Origin: Eudorina sp. 2006-703-Eu-15
Lineage: Eukaryota > Chlorophyta > Chlorophyceae > Chlamydomonadales > Volvocaceae
Direction of reading: 5' to 3'
Assembly (NCBI GenBank): GCA_003117195.1
Contig: BDSI01000003.1
Location: forward strand, 124,001-188,000
Length of the DNA: 64,000 nt
Each line of letters starts with the position of its first letter. Position 1 is the first letter of the stretch. Positions 1 to 12,700 of this stretch are shown here, piece by piece. The position numbers and the translations under genes are program-made. Below the pieces are notes generated by a model. That model saw nothing but the letters and a program-made list of their open reading frames with translations, ran no database searches and was not told the origin of the DNA.

Positions 1-3000
1 GCCGGGCATGCTGTACCTGCTGAAGGAGCGCCGTACACTCATCCTGGGGCCGTACACCTGCAAGGCGGGCTTCAAATGCGCGTGTAAGGAGGGGGTCCCT
101 AGGCGCGGCGGCAGCAGGGGCGAAGGGTCGGTCGGAAGGCGCATCGATAGGGGGATCGGAGTGTGTAGAAAGGGTGGGGTGGGGTGGGGCGGAGTGGGCG
201 AAAGGTCGGATGGCCGGGAAACCCATGGGTCAGTCTGAACGCGAAGTCCTGCGGTTGCCATGCTGTACCAGGTCGTGACAGGTGTACGGACGTGTACGGA
301 GGTGTACGGACGGATAGACCAAATGGGTGCACGGGGGGGAGGGTTGTCGAGCAGGGCACACAGCTGCCCTGCTCATGGAGGTCGTACGATGTACGACAAG
401 TGTGCCAACGGGGTCCCTTACTTCACTGAAACCTTCATACACGACAAACCCGCAACTCACCACGCCCCCCGCCCGCCCCTTCCCCCCAGTCACCGTGACG
501 CCGGTCTTTCTGCCCGCCCCGGATGAGTCCTACGACTGGGGCTGCGGGTTCCAGCCGTACAACTGCTCGGACCTCTGCTGGGACCCGGTCAACAAGACCA
601 AGTTCTGGGGGCAGGTGCGGGCGTCCCGGGGGCGAAAAAGGGGGGTGCTGTGGAGCGCCGGGGGAGGGCGGGGGGGCGGGCCGGCGAGAGGGGTTTGGCT
701 TGGTGGTTGCTGCGACGGTGGCGAGGTGGGGGTTCTAGGGGTCCGCGCTTCCGCCACCGGTGAGGGATGGGCAGGCCGATCCCCCCTCGAGGTTGGAAGC
801 CAGCACCCATTGACCACGGTTTTGTACGACATGGTCGTACACAGTGTGAGTCTTGGTTTGGCCGCCGCCGAGCGCTGGCGTTCCCCTCCCCCCACCACCC
901 AGGTGTCCACGATGCTCAACCTGGACCCCTACTTTTCACAAAAGGATGACCGGCTGGTGATGCTCCGGAACCGAGGGTACGAATACAAGGTACGACTGGT
1001 CGTACAGTGCAGTTCTTGCCGTGCGTCTGGGCGGGCGGTGGTGGGATGTCCATGACGCCATTGCCCCCATCTATCACCCCGTTCTCACTGGTGTCCGAAT
1101 TTTTTGCTCAGGGACCCTAGGAGCGCCAGACAACCCTAGACCCCTCATCCCTCATTCCTCACTCGAAAGACCGACCGTCCACTCCATCACGCCCTCCCCC
1201 CTCCCCTGCCGGCCCCGTCCCCCCTCTCCCCTGCCGACGGGTCCCCCCTCCCCTGCCGGGCCCGGGCCCCCCTCTCCCCTGCCCGACGGTGCCGCGCAGC
1301 TGTGGCAAGCCGAGACGTCCGCCTCCAACCCGCAAGTGCACTTCGCCAACAGCACGGAGGTGCTCGTCGATCCTGTCGTACAGGAGATCCAGATTGAGAA
1401 CCTGATCTGGTGCGCGGGAACCCCCAGGGGTGCGTTTCCGCCGTGGGGGGATTTGGAGCGATGTCCGGCACCCGCGACTCTATAAAGCACACACCCGCCC
1501 AGCACACGGGCTGCTGCCCGGGCGGCCCCTGCCTTGCCCAGGACCTTTCGTGCTGGCAGTCATCAAGCCCTGCCTCCCGCCCCCAGCCTCATCCGAGCAC
1601 CCATACCCACCTGTGCCGGACCCATCCACAGCACGACCCCCGCGCGACTCCCAAACACCGCACTACCTTACCTACCCAACCACCCAACTACCAAAGCAAC
1701 CACCAACCACCTAACCCCCCAGGTACTTGGAGCTGTCGCCCTCGAGCGGCTGGGTCCCCGCCTGGCGGGACCCCTGCGTCGCGGCGGTGGTGGTGGGGTC
1801 GGCCCTGGTGGCGCTGCTGGTGCTGTGGCTGCTGGTGTCCAAGGAGCAGCACAACCAGCTGCTGAGGGCGATGCTGCCGCCCAAGGTCATCAAGCAGCTG
1901 CAGAGCGGCGCACACGCCATCGCGGAGCACTTTGAGAGCGTCACGGTGCTCTTCAGCGACATCGTGGGGTACACCACCGTCGCCTCGCAGCTAACGCCCT
2001 TCCAGGTGTGTGCTGCACCCGCCGCCGCCGCCGCCGCCGTACTCATTGTCGTACGGTGTAGTCGTACATGTTGGAAGAGATGGTACACATTGTCGTACTT
2101 GTCGTAAGGCCCTCCTCCCCGTTGTCCGCCGATTGGACCTTTCGCTCTGGCAGCAGCGCGGCTTGAATGTTTCTGCCAGATTTCCCAAACGCTGCCTGAT
2201 GTGGCTCCCTCCTCTTTGACGACTCACTTCTTGTTGGGGCCCCTCCCGCAGGTTGTGACGCTGCTCAATGAGCTGTTCAGTGTGTTTGACGAACTCACTC
2301 AGCGGAACGGCGTGTACAAGGTGTGTGTGTGTGTGGGGTGGGGTTGATGGGGATGCGGGGATAGCGGATAGCGGGTTCGGGAATCAGGCAAGCGTGTACG
2401 GCAGATGGCCATGCCGGCCTCGCACACTAACCTCCCCCGGCCCGGCCCTATTCCGGGCTGTGCCCGTGTCCCGGTCAACGGCAGCGCAATGCGCCGTGTG
2501 GGAGCATCCGCAGCTCCACAGCGCATACACCCGTCACGTCCTCAAACCCACCCCAACCCCCATCTCCACCCCCCCCTACTCGTCCCAACCCCATCCCCCA
2601 ACCCCCCGGGTCAGGTGGAGACCATCGGAGATGCTCTTATGTGAGAGGGGTGGTGGGGGGGGTAGGGGCCGGGGAGGGCGGGGTAGGGGCAGGGTTAGGG
2701 CGGGGTAGGGGTAGGGTTAGGGCGGGGTAGGGTTAGGGCGGCGTGGTATCCGGCGGAGGCCATTCAATGGCCCGGGGGGGGGGTCGGGGCGGGTGGGTGG
2801 GTTGAGGCTGGGTGGGGTGAGAGGGAATTTTGGCGGGCCGCCAGCCCGCGCCCTCCCGTCCCTCCGGTGGGCGACCCGTCCTGGTTCCACGGCGTGCCAT
2901 CGCGGGAAGCCTGTCCCCCTGTCCCGCTTGAAAGCCAAGCCCCCCACCTCCCTCTCGGTCGACAGTATCGGGATGGGTACATGACTTGGTTCTGGGCTTG

Positions 3001-6000
3001 GTTCTCGCTTGAGCGCCCCAACCTGTCCATCCGAACCCCCACCCCACCCCACGCATCCCCCCATGCCCCCTTCCGCCCCGCACGCACCCCCCCTCCCGCC
3101 GGTCCCAGGTGCGTCGCCGGCTGCCCGGTGCGGGAGGACCCGGCGCTGTCCGCGAGCCGCATGGCCCGCATGGCGCTGGACATGGTGACGGCGGTGGAGC
3201 ACTTCAAGCCCTCCCTGGAGGGGGTGCGACTGCGGATACGAGTGGGCATCCACTCGGGTGAGGGGGGGAGGGGGTGCGAGGGTGGATACGGGTGGGGGTG
3301 GCCTCACTCGCTTTTGAGGAGGAGGAGGAAGGGAGGAGGAGGAGGAAGGGAGGAGGAGGAGGAAGGGAGGAGGAGGAGGAAGGGAGGAGGAGGAGGAAGG
3401 GAGGAGGAGGAGGAAGGGAGGAGGAGGAGGAAGGGGGGGGGGGGGGGGGGGGGGGGGGAGGAGGAAGGGGGGGGGGGGGGAGGAGGAGGAGGAAGGGAGG
3501 AGGAGGAGGAAGGAGGAGGAGGAGGAAGGGAGGAGGAGGAGGAAGGGAGGAGGAGGAGGAAGGGAGGAGGGGGGGGGGGAGGAGGAGGAAGGGAGGAGGA
3601 GGAGGAAGGGAGGAGGAGGAGGAAGGGAGGAGGAGGAGGAAGGGAGGAGGAGGAGGAAGGGAGGAGGAGGAGGAAGGGAGGAGGAGGAGGAAGGGAGGAG
3701 GAGGAGGAAGGGAGGAGGAGGAGGAAGGGAGGAGGAGGAGGAAGGGAGGAGGAGGAGGAAGGGAGGAGGAGGAGGAAGGGAGGAGGAAGAGGAAGGGAGG
3801 AGGAGGAGGAAGGGAGGAGGAGCAGGAAGGGAGGAGGAGCAGGAAGGGAGGAGGAGCAGGAAGGGAGGAGGAGGAGGAAGGGAGGAGGAGGAGGAAGGGA
3901 GGAGGAGGAGGAAGGGAGGAGGAGGAGGGAGGCGGGAAGACGAGGAAGGGAGGAGGAGGAGGAGGAAAGGGGAGGGAGAGGTGAGGGGACCCACGCCCAT
4001 CAAGAGGAGCGGGAAGGTGGGGAGGTGTTTTTGCGGTTTGAATGACATGTTTATTGGCATAAGGGGGGAACGGAGAAGAACAGGGGCGAGGTTTAACTGA
4101 CGGCTGGATGAGATGAGAGGAGGTGAGGGGGGGGCCATGAGGCAGAGTCAGCCCAGCCACTGATGATGCGCCTTCCGAGTCGCCGCTGTCCCGTGACCGG
4201 CCCCCCTCATGGCCGGCTGCCCCTGCCCGCCGCTGCCCTTCCCTCTCCTTTCCCTCCCACCAGGGCCCGTGGTGGCGGGTGTGGTGGGCAAGCGCATGCC
4301 CCGCTACTGCCTGTTCGGGGACACGGTCAACACCAGCAGCCGAATGGAGTCGACCTCGGAACCCATGAAGATACAGGTGGGGGGTGGGTGGGAGTGTGTG
4401 AAGGGAGTGTGTGAGGGAGTGTGTGAGGGAGTGTGTGAAGGGAGTGTGTGAGGGAGTGTGTGAGGGAGTGTGTGAGGGAATGTGTGCAGGGAGGAAATCC
4501 GCGCAAACCAACCTGGAATAAACTTGCCTGCAAGGGACGGCGTGTGTGTGTGTGGGGGGGGGGAGAGGCGGAGACGGGAGGGGCCGGGTGTGGAGGGAGC
4601 GGGGGAAGAGCGAGCCCGTGGAGGGAACAACACAGTGGCGGACATGATTACAACACACGTGACGGCGCTGTCTGCCCCGGGAGGGCAAAGATCCGCGCAG
4701 GGCATCTCCTGGCTGCACATGCGCATACACACACCACCGGGCGGGTCTCTTCTCTATACACACACCCGCGCCCTGTGACTAACACTCCCCCGGGCCTTGA
4801 TCCTCCTCGGCCCCGCCTCCGCTCCGGATTTGTGATGTACGACACTGTCGTATACATGTACACGAACAAACACGCGAACACGCGCGCGGACGGACGGACG
4901 GACGGACAGGTCAGTGCCTCGACCGCGGAGCTGCTCCGCGCGCTGCCGGGCTCGGACTTCGTGTTGGAGCCGCGGGGCCCCGTGCTGGTCAAGGGAAAAG
5001 GTACGGCACTGCGTGCCGTATAGTCTGTACGGCAGGCATCCCTAGGAGCACCACCCGTTCACCCCCAGGGGCTGGCAGGCGGGCAGCGCCTCGCCCGTTC
5101 CTTCCGATCTGCACCTTCTGCGTCCTGTGTCCCCTTGTCGACAGCCTTGCCGCCCTCCCTCCCCCTCAACACCGCGCCCCCGGCACACACACCCCGTCCC
5201 GCCTCTCCCGGAAGCTAGTCGGGTTCTCGGCTTTTCCGTCATCGCGTAGAGATTCCCCCCTTTGAAAAAGTGTTACCAATTTCCTAGACCCCCCGGCACC
5301 CCGGGTGCTTGTGTCGAGGTGTCCGCTCACTTCAACCAACCTCGTGTCACTCCCAACGCCCTTCATTCGACCCCGCCCATTCGCCTAACCCCTTACCCCT
5401 CAAAACCCCTGGGCTTTGATGAACCCCTTGGATTCTTCCATTTAACCTCCTTTACTTACATCCCCCTTCCGCTGCATTCCCCCTCCTCGTCTTTTCGGGT
5501 TTATTTCTTTTTTCAATCTCTTCCCTCTCCTCCTCGCAGGGGCCATGGAGACGTACTTTCTTCGGGAGAGCGGCGTCGACATCAGGGGCAACTCGGTGTC
5601 CGTCATCCTCAACAAACCGGTCCGCAGCGTCACGGTGCTGCGGGAGCCGTCGTCACGGACCCACGGGTCATCGCGACCCGGCACTCCCTCCCGGAACCCC
5701 CTGGAGCTGTTCTCGATTGGCAGCGGCGGCTGCGTCCGGCTCTCCGGCGGACAGCTCCAGTCCTTCAGCGGCGGCGGCGGCGGCGGCGCCGCCGCCGCCA
5801 CTGACACTGGCATCCGCGGCGGCGGCAGCGGCGGCGGCGGCGGACGCATCCTGGGTCACGCTCGGCCGTCATCCGACCCCGCGCGGACGACGACGGTGAC
5901 ATCAGCGAAGGCGCCGTCGTACAATGCCGTACCGTCGCCGCCGACGTCGACTGATCTGGGCACTGGGAGCCTGGTGCAGACGGCGGTGGCCGCGGCAGCG

Positions 6001-6240
6001 GCCGCGGCGGCGCCGCCGCTTCCGCGACCGCAGTCGTTGTCGGTGGATGTGTTGGGTGCTGGAGAGGGTACGTCAGAGTGGGCCGGTACGACGTACACCT
6101 GGGAGGAGGAGGAGGACGGCAGGCACCGTACGGCAGCTGACGTCAGCGCGTCCGTACCCCTATCCGGGCCCGAGGCGCCAGGGCCGGCGGTCGGCGGCAC
6201 GCAGCGTGCGCGGCTGTCGACGAGCGCGGGACCCAGATGA
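1..6240 (+). CDS. receptor-type guanylyl cyclase, 5'-partial (class III cyclase)
   Basis: Makes cGMP from GTP at a membrane. Exons read by eye: 1-83, 490-614, 903-989, 1300-~1429, an uncertain one near 1507-1560, then 1723-2005, 2252-2320, 2615-2640, 3109-3257, 4264-4376, 4910-5000 and 5540-6240 (TGA). Phases agree from 1723 to the end and from 1 to 989; the joins around 1429-1723 are unresolved. The first exons give a Cys-rich ectodomain ([15 protein letters not shown]). Exon 1723 holds a membrane helix, a linker helix and the catalytic start [14 protein letters not shown] with its metal-binding Asp. [24 protein letters not shown] and [16 protein letters not shown] follow. The Glu of VET and the Cys of YCLFGD are the purine-selecting pair of guanylyl rather than adenylyl cyclases. 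The catalytic domain ends at [12 protein letters not shown] roughly 220-aa Gly/Ala/Ser-rich tail follows. The start lies left of the window. Confidence 0.88.
2645..2745 (+). repeat. G-rich telomere-like array in cyclase intron
   Basis: Irregular alternation of GGGGTAGGG, AGGGTTAGGG and GGGCGGGG blocks inside the intron after exon 2615-2640. It resembles a degenerate telomeric G-strand and could form G-quadruplexes, but it is not a perfect array of the Chlamydomonas TTTTAGGG unit. Confidence 0.7.
3316..3985 (+). repeat. 17-bp homopurine minisatellite in cyclase intron
   Basis: About 670 bp built from a 17-bp unit (AAGGGAGGAGGAGGAGG), with two poly-G interruptions near 3433-3480 and some variant units (GCAGG near 3830-3860). 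It lies in the intron between exons 3109-3257 and 4264-4376. Because 17 is not a multiple of 3, all frames stay open, producing long spurious Glu/Gly/Arg or Pro/Ser/Leu reading frames. Confidence 0.95.
4390..4485 (+). repeat. 12-13-bp GTGTGTGAGGGA tandem repeat
   Basis: About seven copies of GTGTGTGAGGGA or a 13-base variant, directly after the donor of cyclase exon 4264-4376. Confidence 0.85.
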
Positions 6241-7314
6241 GGCGCGTCGCGAGGGCCTTGCGCACGGCCGCAGGTCCCGTACGCGGTCGTACTAGAATTA
6301 TGTCGTACTAGGCTTTAAAAAACTTTAGATGCGCCGGTCAACAGGATAGTGTTTGGGGGGCGCCAATGCGCACTGAACGGCGGAGGTAAGGTTGCCGGAT
6401 GTTTAGCTTTAGTGTTTATGTCTTTCGTAGCAAGTACCTTGAGTTGGATATGGTGGATGTAGATATGCGAGGGCCTTGGTTCAGGGCGTGCGGGTGCGGT
6501 TTGGGGGCAAGGGGGTTGGGTCGAGGGTTGGCAGTGGCGGGGCCAATCGGTGGGTGGGTGGGTGGGCTGCCGCGGCTGCGGTGTACACACATCCCCCTAC
6601 TTTGGATAGCGATGCACAACGAATGAGGCGAATCTCGCCCACAGACGAAGGATCAAATGCGGCAGCAGGGGTACGGCAGCAGGTACGGCAGCAGGTATTG
6701 GCATGTTTGCCTAGTCAGACGTGGGCCTTTGCGCGCGCTGTGGTGGTGATGTTGGGCTTTCAACTCTCTTCACCGGCCTGGCCCGGGTCGGGCGATTCGA
6801 AGTGAGCAGCCCGATTCTTTGCCCTCCGAACACAATCGGCAGAAGTGAAACTCGATGAGGGCTCTGCCACTCCTGGAGGGCCCGTTGTGACTCATTCGAG
6901 TCGACGATACGAGACTATTCGCATTGATTTCGATCGGCGACGTACGGCAGTGCGTGCCCGCAACATGGAATAGACTGGCGGCGGCTGCGTCGCTGCGGCC
7001 GCTGGTTTCGGGGCTATCGTTCGGCGCTCCTGTGACCAGGTGGAGCCGGGCCAGCAAGGCTGCACGCGCTTGCATTTGGATGCTTGGGGCCGCAACGCGC
7101 TTAGCCCCCGTACATACGGAGTGCCACAGCGACAGCTACAGCTACAGCTCCCCGCAGTGGGGTGGGTGTGCAGGGACATGCGGGGTTGTATGTGACGATG
7201 TACGGCAACGCATGTGACCCATTTGCTCGGTAGAGATGACTACAGGGGTCGGAAACATGGATTAGTTGCGCACTGCAATGGCTCCGGAACCATGGATGGG
7301 GATGCCGGAAGCAT

Positions 7315-7381
7315 GTCATGTCATGCCATGTCGTGTCATGTCGTGTCATGTCATGTCATGTCATGTCATGTCATGTCATGC
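7315..7381 (+). repeat. (TCATG)n pentanucleotide microsatellite
   Basis: About 13 copies of TCATG, with a few TCGTG or CCATG variants in the first half. Confidence 0.9.
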
Positions 7382-9315
7382 TTGGACGCGTGCGTAGGTT
7401 TCAATCGGGGATGATGCCTCAGATGATGGATCAGCAAGTGGTGAGTGGAGCACATATTTTGTTCCGCGGTTCATTTTTTGGTGGCAGTGCGTGATGGAGC
7501 ATGGAGGGCCCTGTGTCATCTGGGAGGGACGCCGGGGCCAACACTGATGACATAACCGTGTGGGTGGACTTACGAAACGGGGACACACATGACTGTTTGG
7601 CCTTTGTCGGGGGGTGTTTTTTCTGCATGGCTGCCCTGCCCTGCCCCGCCCTGCCCTGCCTGGCTACGAGGCGGCGATGTCTAGTGTTGTGGTGTGCTAG
7701 GCGTTTCCCTCTGCACACGCAGCCGCCGCCGGCTCTCCCGGGTTATCAGACGGAAGGTGTACATACTGCGCATGGCTGGGGTGGCCGGTGCGGCGGCTCG
7801 GACGCCGACAGCCGCCGCCCCTCTTCTTCTCTTCCTGCAGCTCTCCCCTCCTGCTACACGGAGGCAAACACGGACTATACACGGAGGCAAACACGAACCG
7901 CATTCGGTGCCGCCCTCGCCCTCATGACCGATGGGGGATGAGGCCGGGATTCCTAGGGAGGGAGCGAGCGGGAGAGAGAGAAGGGTGGGGCCTAGACTCG
8001 CGCGGTCCTGTGTATGCGGCGCTGGGGGGGGCGCATCTGCGCCGCTAGATTGGGCCCGGCTATCGCTTCGGTGCCCCCCTAGGGTCAGGACCAGTTGCCC
8101 CTGGTCTGAGCCATTAGCATGGCGCGCATCGCTATGTCCAATATAATCGTCTCTTTGGCCAGTACCCCAACGTCGTCGCTTGGTTTGAGGGCCAATTGTA
8201 TGTACGGCGGCTCGCTGCTTGACCTGCGGGAGGCCCTCGAAGCTCCCGCGCTCCCTCGTTGGCCTCTGCTTTGGCATCGCCGCTGTCTGTGCTTTTGGGG
8301 GGCTGTTCGCTGTTGGCCTGACGTGGCAGGGGGCTTGAATCCCCTGCCGGACATTTCATCGGCGGGGCTGTCGGGGGGGGGGGCGTGACGTCCTGTGGCA
8401 GCGCAGCAGCGGCTTCATTCGCGACCCTGCCTGCGTGTGCCCGGGGCCCGGGTCTGGCAGGCCTGATTTCCCTTGAGGTGATCCCCTAGGGACCCCCACC
8501 GAATGGAATTGATGACCGCGCCGGCAGCGAGGGAGGGAGGGAGGACAGTCGTCCCCTCTAGGGACGAGGCGCGCGCGCCGTGTCCGTGTCCGTGGGTGGC
8601 CATGCGGGGAGCTGCGCATCCATCCTTGATGACCGCGTGGGGTGGTCGGGAGGGTGGAAGTGCCGGCAGGCACCGGTGGCCCTTATGGGCGCTCGCTCCT
8701 GCTGCATGGGGATGCACGCGGGTCTGTGTGTTTGGCGGGGAGACCCGCCCGAAGCCCAACGAGCATGTGTGTGCTTGTGAATGTGGTTCAGTTCGTCGGT
8801 AGGGAGCAGCGCAGCGTGTTTGTGTACATGTGTTTTTACCCACATAGTTACCCAAATCGTGTGTGCGCATGTATCTGCACTTGGAGGGTGCGTCGCCCGG
8901 ATAGATCGTCATTGTCGGTCGCGGGTGCGTCCCGGGTGCGGTTGTGAACGGTGGGTTTGGCGGTGGTGGGTTTGGTGGTGGTGGGCGAGGTCGGCTCACC
9001 GGAGGGTGGTGGGCTGGAGGTGAGGGGGCGGAAGGAGGGTCGTCCGGGCCGCAGGTGGCTCCGTGGGGTACATTTCTCTGTGGGGCTGGACCGGGGGTGT
9101 CGGGCGGTGGAAGGGGGCGGTCGCGGTGGCTTTGGCGGTGTCGGCGGTTGCGGCATTGCACTCCGACCAGGGGGAAACGCCAACGCATCTGGTCGCGCGG
9201 CTTTGACGGTCCGTACGGAGGCGCGCGAGAGGGCGGCGTCGCGAACCGGAGGGTGGCGGTCTGGTTGATTCCGATGCCCCTCTTGAAGCGGACGCGCGCT
9301 TGGCACGCATCCGCA

Positions 9316-9353
9316 TCAGCATCCCATCAGCATCAGCATCAGCATCAGCATCC
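9316..9353 (+). repeat. (CATCAG)n microsatellite
   Basis: Run of CATCAG hexamers in intergenic DNA. Confidence 0.8.
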
Positions 9354-9639
9354 GTTTCAACTCGAGCACTACCGTAGGTGCAACGCATCCTGTTACGATG
9401 GGTTCAGTGTTGCAGCTTGTGGGTGCCTTGCCAGCGGTGGGCAGTTCGATGCATTGTGGGGACGCGGTCGGTGGTGGGGGGCCCGGACGGCCCCCGCGGT
9501 GTGTTTAGAAATGCAACCCGCCCGCCCGCCGGAACCCAGGCACAAATATACTTACCATATAACCTGCAAGACCCCCGATGTGTGTATGTGGCCGGCTTCA
9601 TGTCTGGTTGACGCGTTTGGCACCTTCATCTGGACGCCT

Positions 9640-9728
9640 GGTGGTGGTGATTATGGTGATGGTGGTGGTGATAATGGTGATGGTGGTGGTGATTGTGGTG
9701 ATGGTGGTGGTGGTGGTGGTGGTGGTGC
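9640..9728 (+). repeat. GGTGAT/GGT trinucleotide-type repeat
   Basis: Imperfect GGTGGTGAT(T/A)(A/G)TGGTGAT units ending in (GGT)n. Confidence 0.8.
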
Positions 9729-12700
9729 GCTTGCTCGTTATCTCCTCATTGACAGATACTCGGGCGGTCAGATAGACAGTCCGAATCTCTCGCTCAGAGT
9801 TGAATCCCACCGGGTGAGGTCTAGAACAGGGGTTGCTTGGAGCTATTAGTTCGGTAGTTGGTGGTCATACCCCTTAGTGTATCCCGCTGTAACGTTCGTT
9901 CATTCATGAACGAATCTGCTTCATTTCGTACATGCTACCGTACACGTGCGTACGGGCACATGCGTGAATGATTGATCGGTCACAGACTGAAGGCCGTCAT
10001 AAGCAGCTGTTACGTATCGCCGGGCAATCGCCTGGACCACGCAGGCAGGGCGCCGGAGGGGGCCCGTTGCCGCCGGAGCGCCGGTGCCATTCTCTGCTCT
10101 TGACCGACGACCGGACAGAACAAACTAAACGAACAACGTTTGGTGGGTGTTGTACAGGTGATGTACGGATGTTGAACGGGTATACGGCTAAATCTCGTTG
10201 GCATGGGGCCGCTTGCGTGCAGGTGCTTCCGTTTGCAGATTCCGTTATCTGCTGGAGCGAGCGCATTACGTATTAGGTGATGATGCAGCCCACGCACGAC
10301 AGGGTGTGCGCGCCGTTTGTCTATTTGTGCAAGTACCGTACGATATTGGGTCCATTGCGATATGTATCGTACATGGATGTATTACTCATTCATGACGAAC
10401 ATATTGGGGGCGAGAGATAATGAGGCTCAACGGCATACGTACATGGGCTGGAGTACGGCACGGTGAAGCTCGGCATGCGGGAGGCAGGATACGTGTATAC
10501 GTACTTGATTATATCCCTGTAACATTGGGCGTTGAAAAGGCCACTGGAGCTGCTGTGCACCGCCTTTCCTAGGGTGTTATATCCTTACGGCTACACCACC
10601 GTGTTACAGAAACTATACATAAATGTTCAAATTATATACACCAAGCTGATGACAAATCTGAGCCCAGGATAGCTAGAGAAGGGAAGTACGTTGAACGAAC
10701 GGGCGGATGAGGATAGTAGCTGTATGACTTCCGTATGGGCCCGATTGCGTAGCCTGATCAGGAAGTAGGCAGAGCACTTTATTCCAGTACACCGTGAAGC
10801 AGACGAACGACACAAAACTCATCCATTTTCACAATTGTGGTTTGAATGTAAATTACTATTATGTTTGCGTTTGTGTTTCTGTTTGGGCGGTCCATCAGCC
10901 TCCGGGCTGTTCTGGGCCTTACGAGCTTAGAAGCTTACAGTAATCATCAATATTATTCAAACGAACTAATAAAAATTATGACGGGGGTTAATCTGAGGTA
11001 CTTCACATGTAATATGCCATTTTGCTAAGTTATTGCAATCCGCCGAGCGAGCACCATGATATATTTGATGTTATGACATACTCAGAGAAGTGTTTTACAT
11101 TTACATTTTCTTTTACATTTTATTGAGATAAGTATCTGATCATTCAACTGTGCCAGGAATGGTGGACGCCAACCCTTTCTGGTAAGCCAGGCTAGTCGGT
11201 GTCCTTGCGCGGCTGCCATCAAAAAATGCGCCGTTTACATGCCCTAGCTGGTCCAATGAGATATTTAATTGCACTATGTATTATTCTATATCTAGGGCGC
11301 CTATTATTTTAAAGAAAGGCTTGGGACTGCGGACTGTCTGCAGGTCCACGCTTCCGCCCAACAAAGACGCGACGACTTGCAATGGAACGAGAACTAGGAG
11401 CAATATCTGGCAAATTCGAGCCCGACAAGGGCGAAGAGGCACATGGCGACGTCTGGGACTACTGCATGGTCTTCTGCTGTCACTACTTCTGACATCTGCG
11501 GGTAAGTAACAATTATGTATAAAAAATGCATGCATTCATCAGCGATTGTGAGCCTGGTTCGTGACAAAGTAGTCTTGTCAAGAACAATCGGCGCGTACAG
11601 GGTCCAAGGCCGCCGGATCAAGAGCGGTCGCACTTACTTCGGTCCACAACCAATTAATTAATGAGTCTGAGAACGTTTTCACGCGATATTAATAGCAGCC
11701 TTCCGATGCGTATTGACCCAGTTGTATGTCACGATGGCATGTACTGGCTGCTCGCTCCGTGCTCCGTAAGCACAACAGTCATTCAAAGATATGGGCGACA
11801 TATGAGCCCGAACTTAACTGTTCGCATTGCTCATCATAACTGCACAAGCGATGGTTCGTCGCACTAGCTAGTTAGTCGCCCGCACGGGGGTTGTTGGGCT
11901 GCGCCCTTCGGCGCGCGTGGGCTCGCTGCAATATGTTCCCCGCCCAGACCCCCCTCCAACCGTCCCTACCAACCAACCCATGATGATCCTGCCCATGGGC
12001 ATACCCGACCACGGGCAACCGCCCCTGTTCCTGCCCACAGATGCAATCACGCCATGCACGCATCCGCTAGTGGATGTGTACGACGCCGTACTGATCAGCG
12101 CTCACGAGGCCGTGGTGTTGACCGCAGCCTCCAACACGGCTACCACCGGCAAGGTGGGCCGCGGGCTTGGGCACACGGTCGAAAGCAGTAATGGTGACAA
12201 CTCCGGCGACAACGGCAGTAGGTTTGCCGACCAGGACATCCACACGACCCGACGCAGCGACACTAGCACCCCTGGCAGCAGCAGCAGCAGCAGCCGCAGC
12301 AGCAGTGGCGCCAGCACCAGCAGCACCAGCACCAGCGGCGGCGGCGGTCCTGACGACGCTAGCAGCCTGCCGGGCGCCCCCCTGGAGCAGCCTCTGTCCT
12401 CCGAGGGCCTCTTCCTGCACCTGCGCCCCACGTACTCGGTGCTCAGCTGCGACCCCGCCACCGGCACCTCGCGCCTCTCCCTCCGAGTGGCGGTGGGCGG
12501 TTGCGAGGGCTTCAAGGCGCGGACCACACCAAGCAGCCCGGAGGCGTGTCAGGCCAGACAGGGGTGCACGAGGTGAGCTGCCGAGAGCCCAGTGCACCAG
12601 TAATTTCCTCATGGACTGTTTTACAGATCCCGTATGAACGGGCAATGTGTTGCACCTACATGCAGGGACGCGTCATACTGCCCTCGGAGCTGCCTTCACG

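Larger units (their letters stand above)
6241..11275. other. 5-kb region without a supported gene
   Basis: No reading frame here shows a recognisable domain or a consistent exon chain on either strand. It holds several microsatellites and many short GTACGGCA/GTCGTAC motifs. From about 10300 the base composition becomes clearly more AT-rich and stays so to about 11900. A transposon relic is possible around 7700-8360 (minus-strand frames), but I cannot support one. Confidence 0.5.

Noticed and set aside
2717..4763. Very long frames rich in Glu/Gly/Arg (+) or Pro/Ser/Leu (-) across the cyclase intron
   Set aside because: They are produced by the 17-bp homopurine minisatellite; the cyclase exons on both sides define this stretch as intron.
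7681..8358. Minus-strand frames (198 and 89 codons) as a possible gene or transposon protein
   Set aside because: No recognisable domain, no convincing splice sites linking them, and composition typical of random GC-rich open frames.
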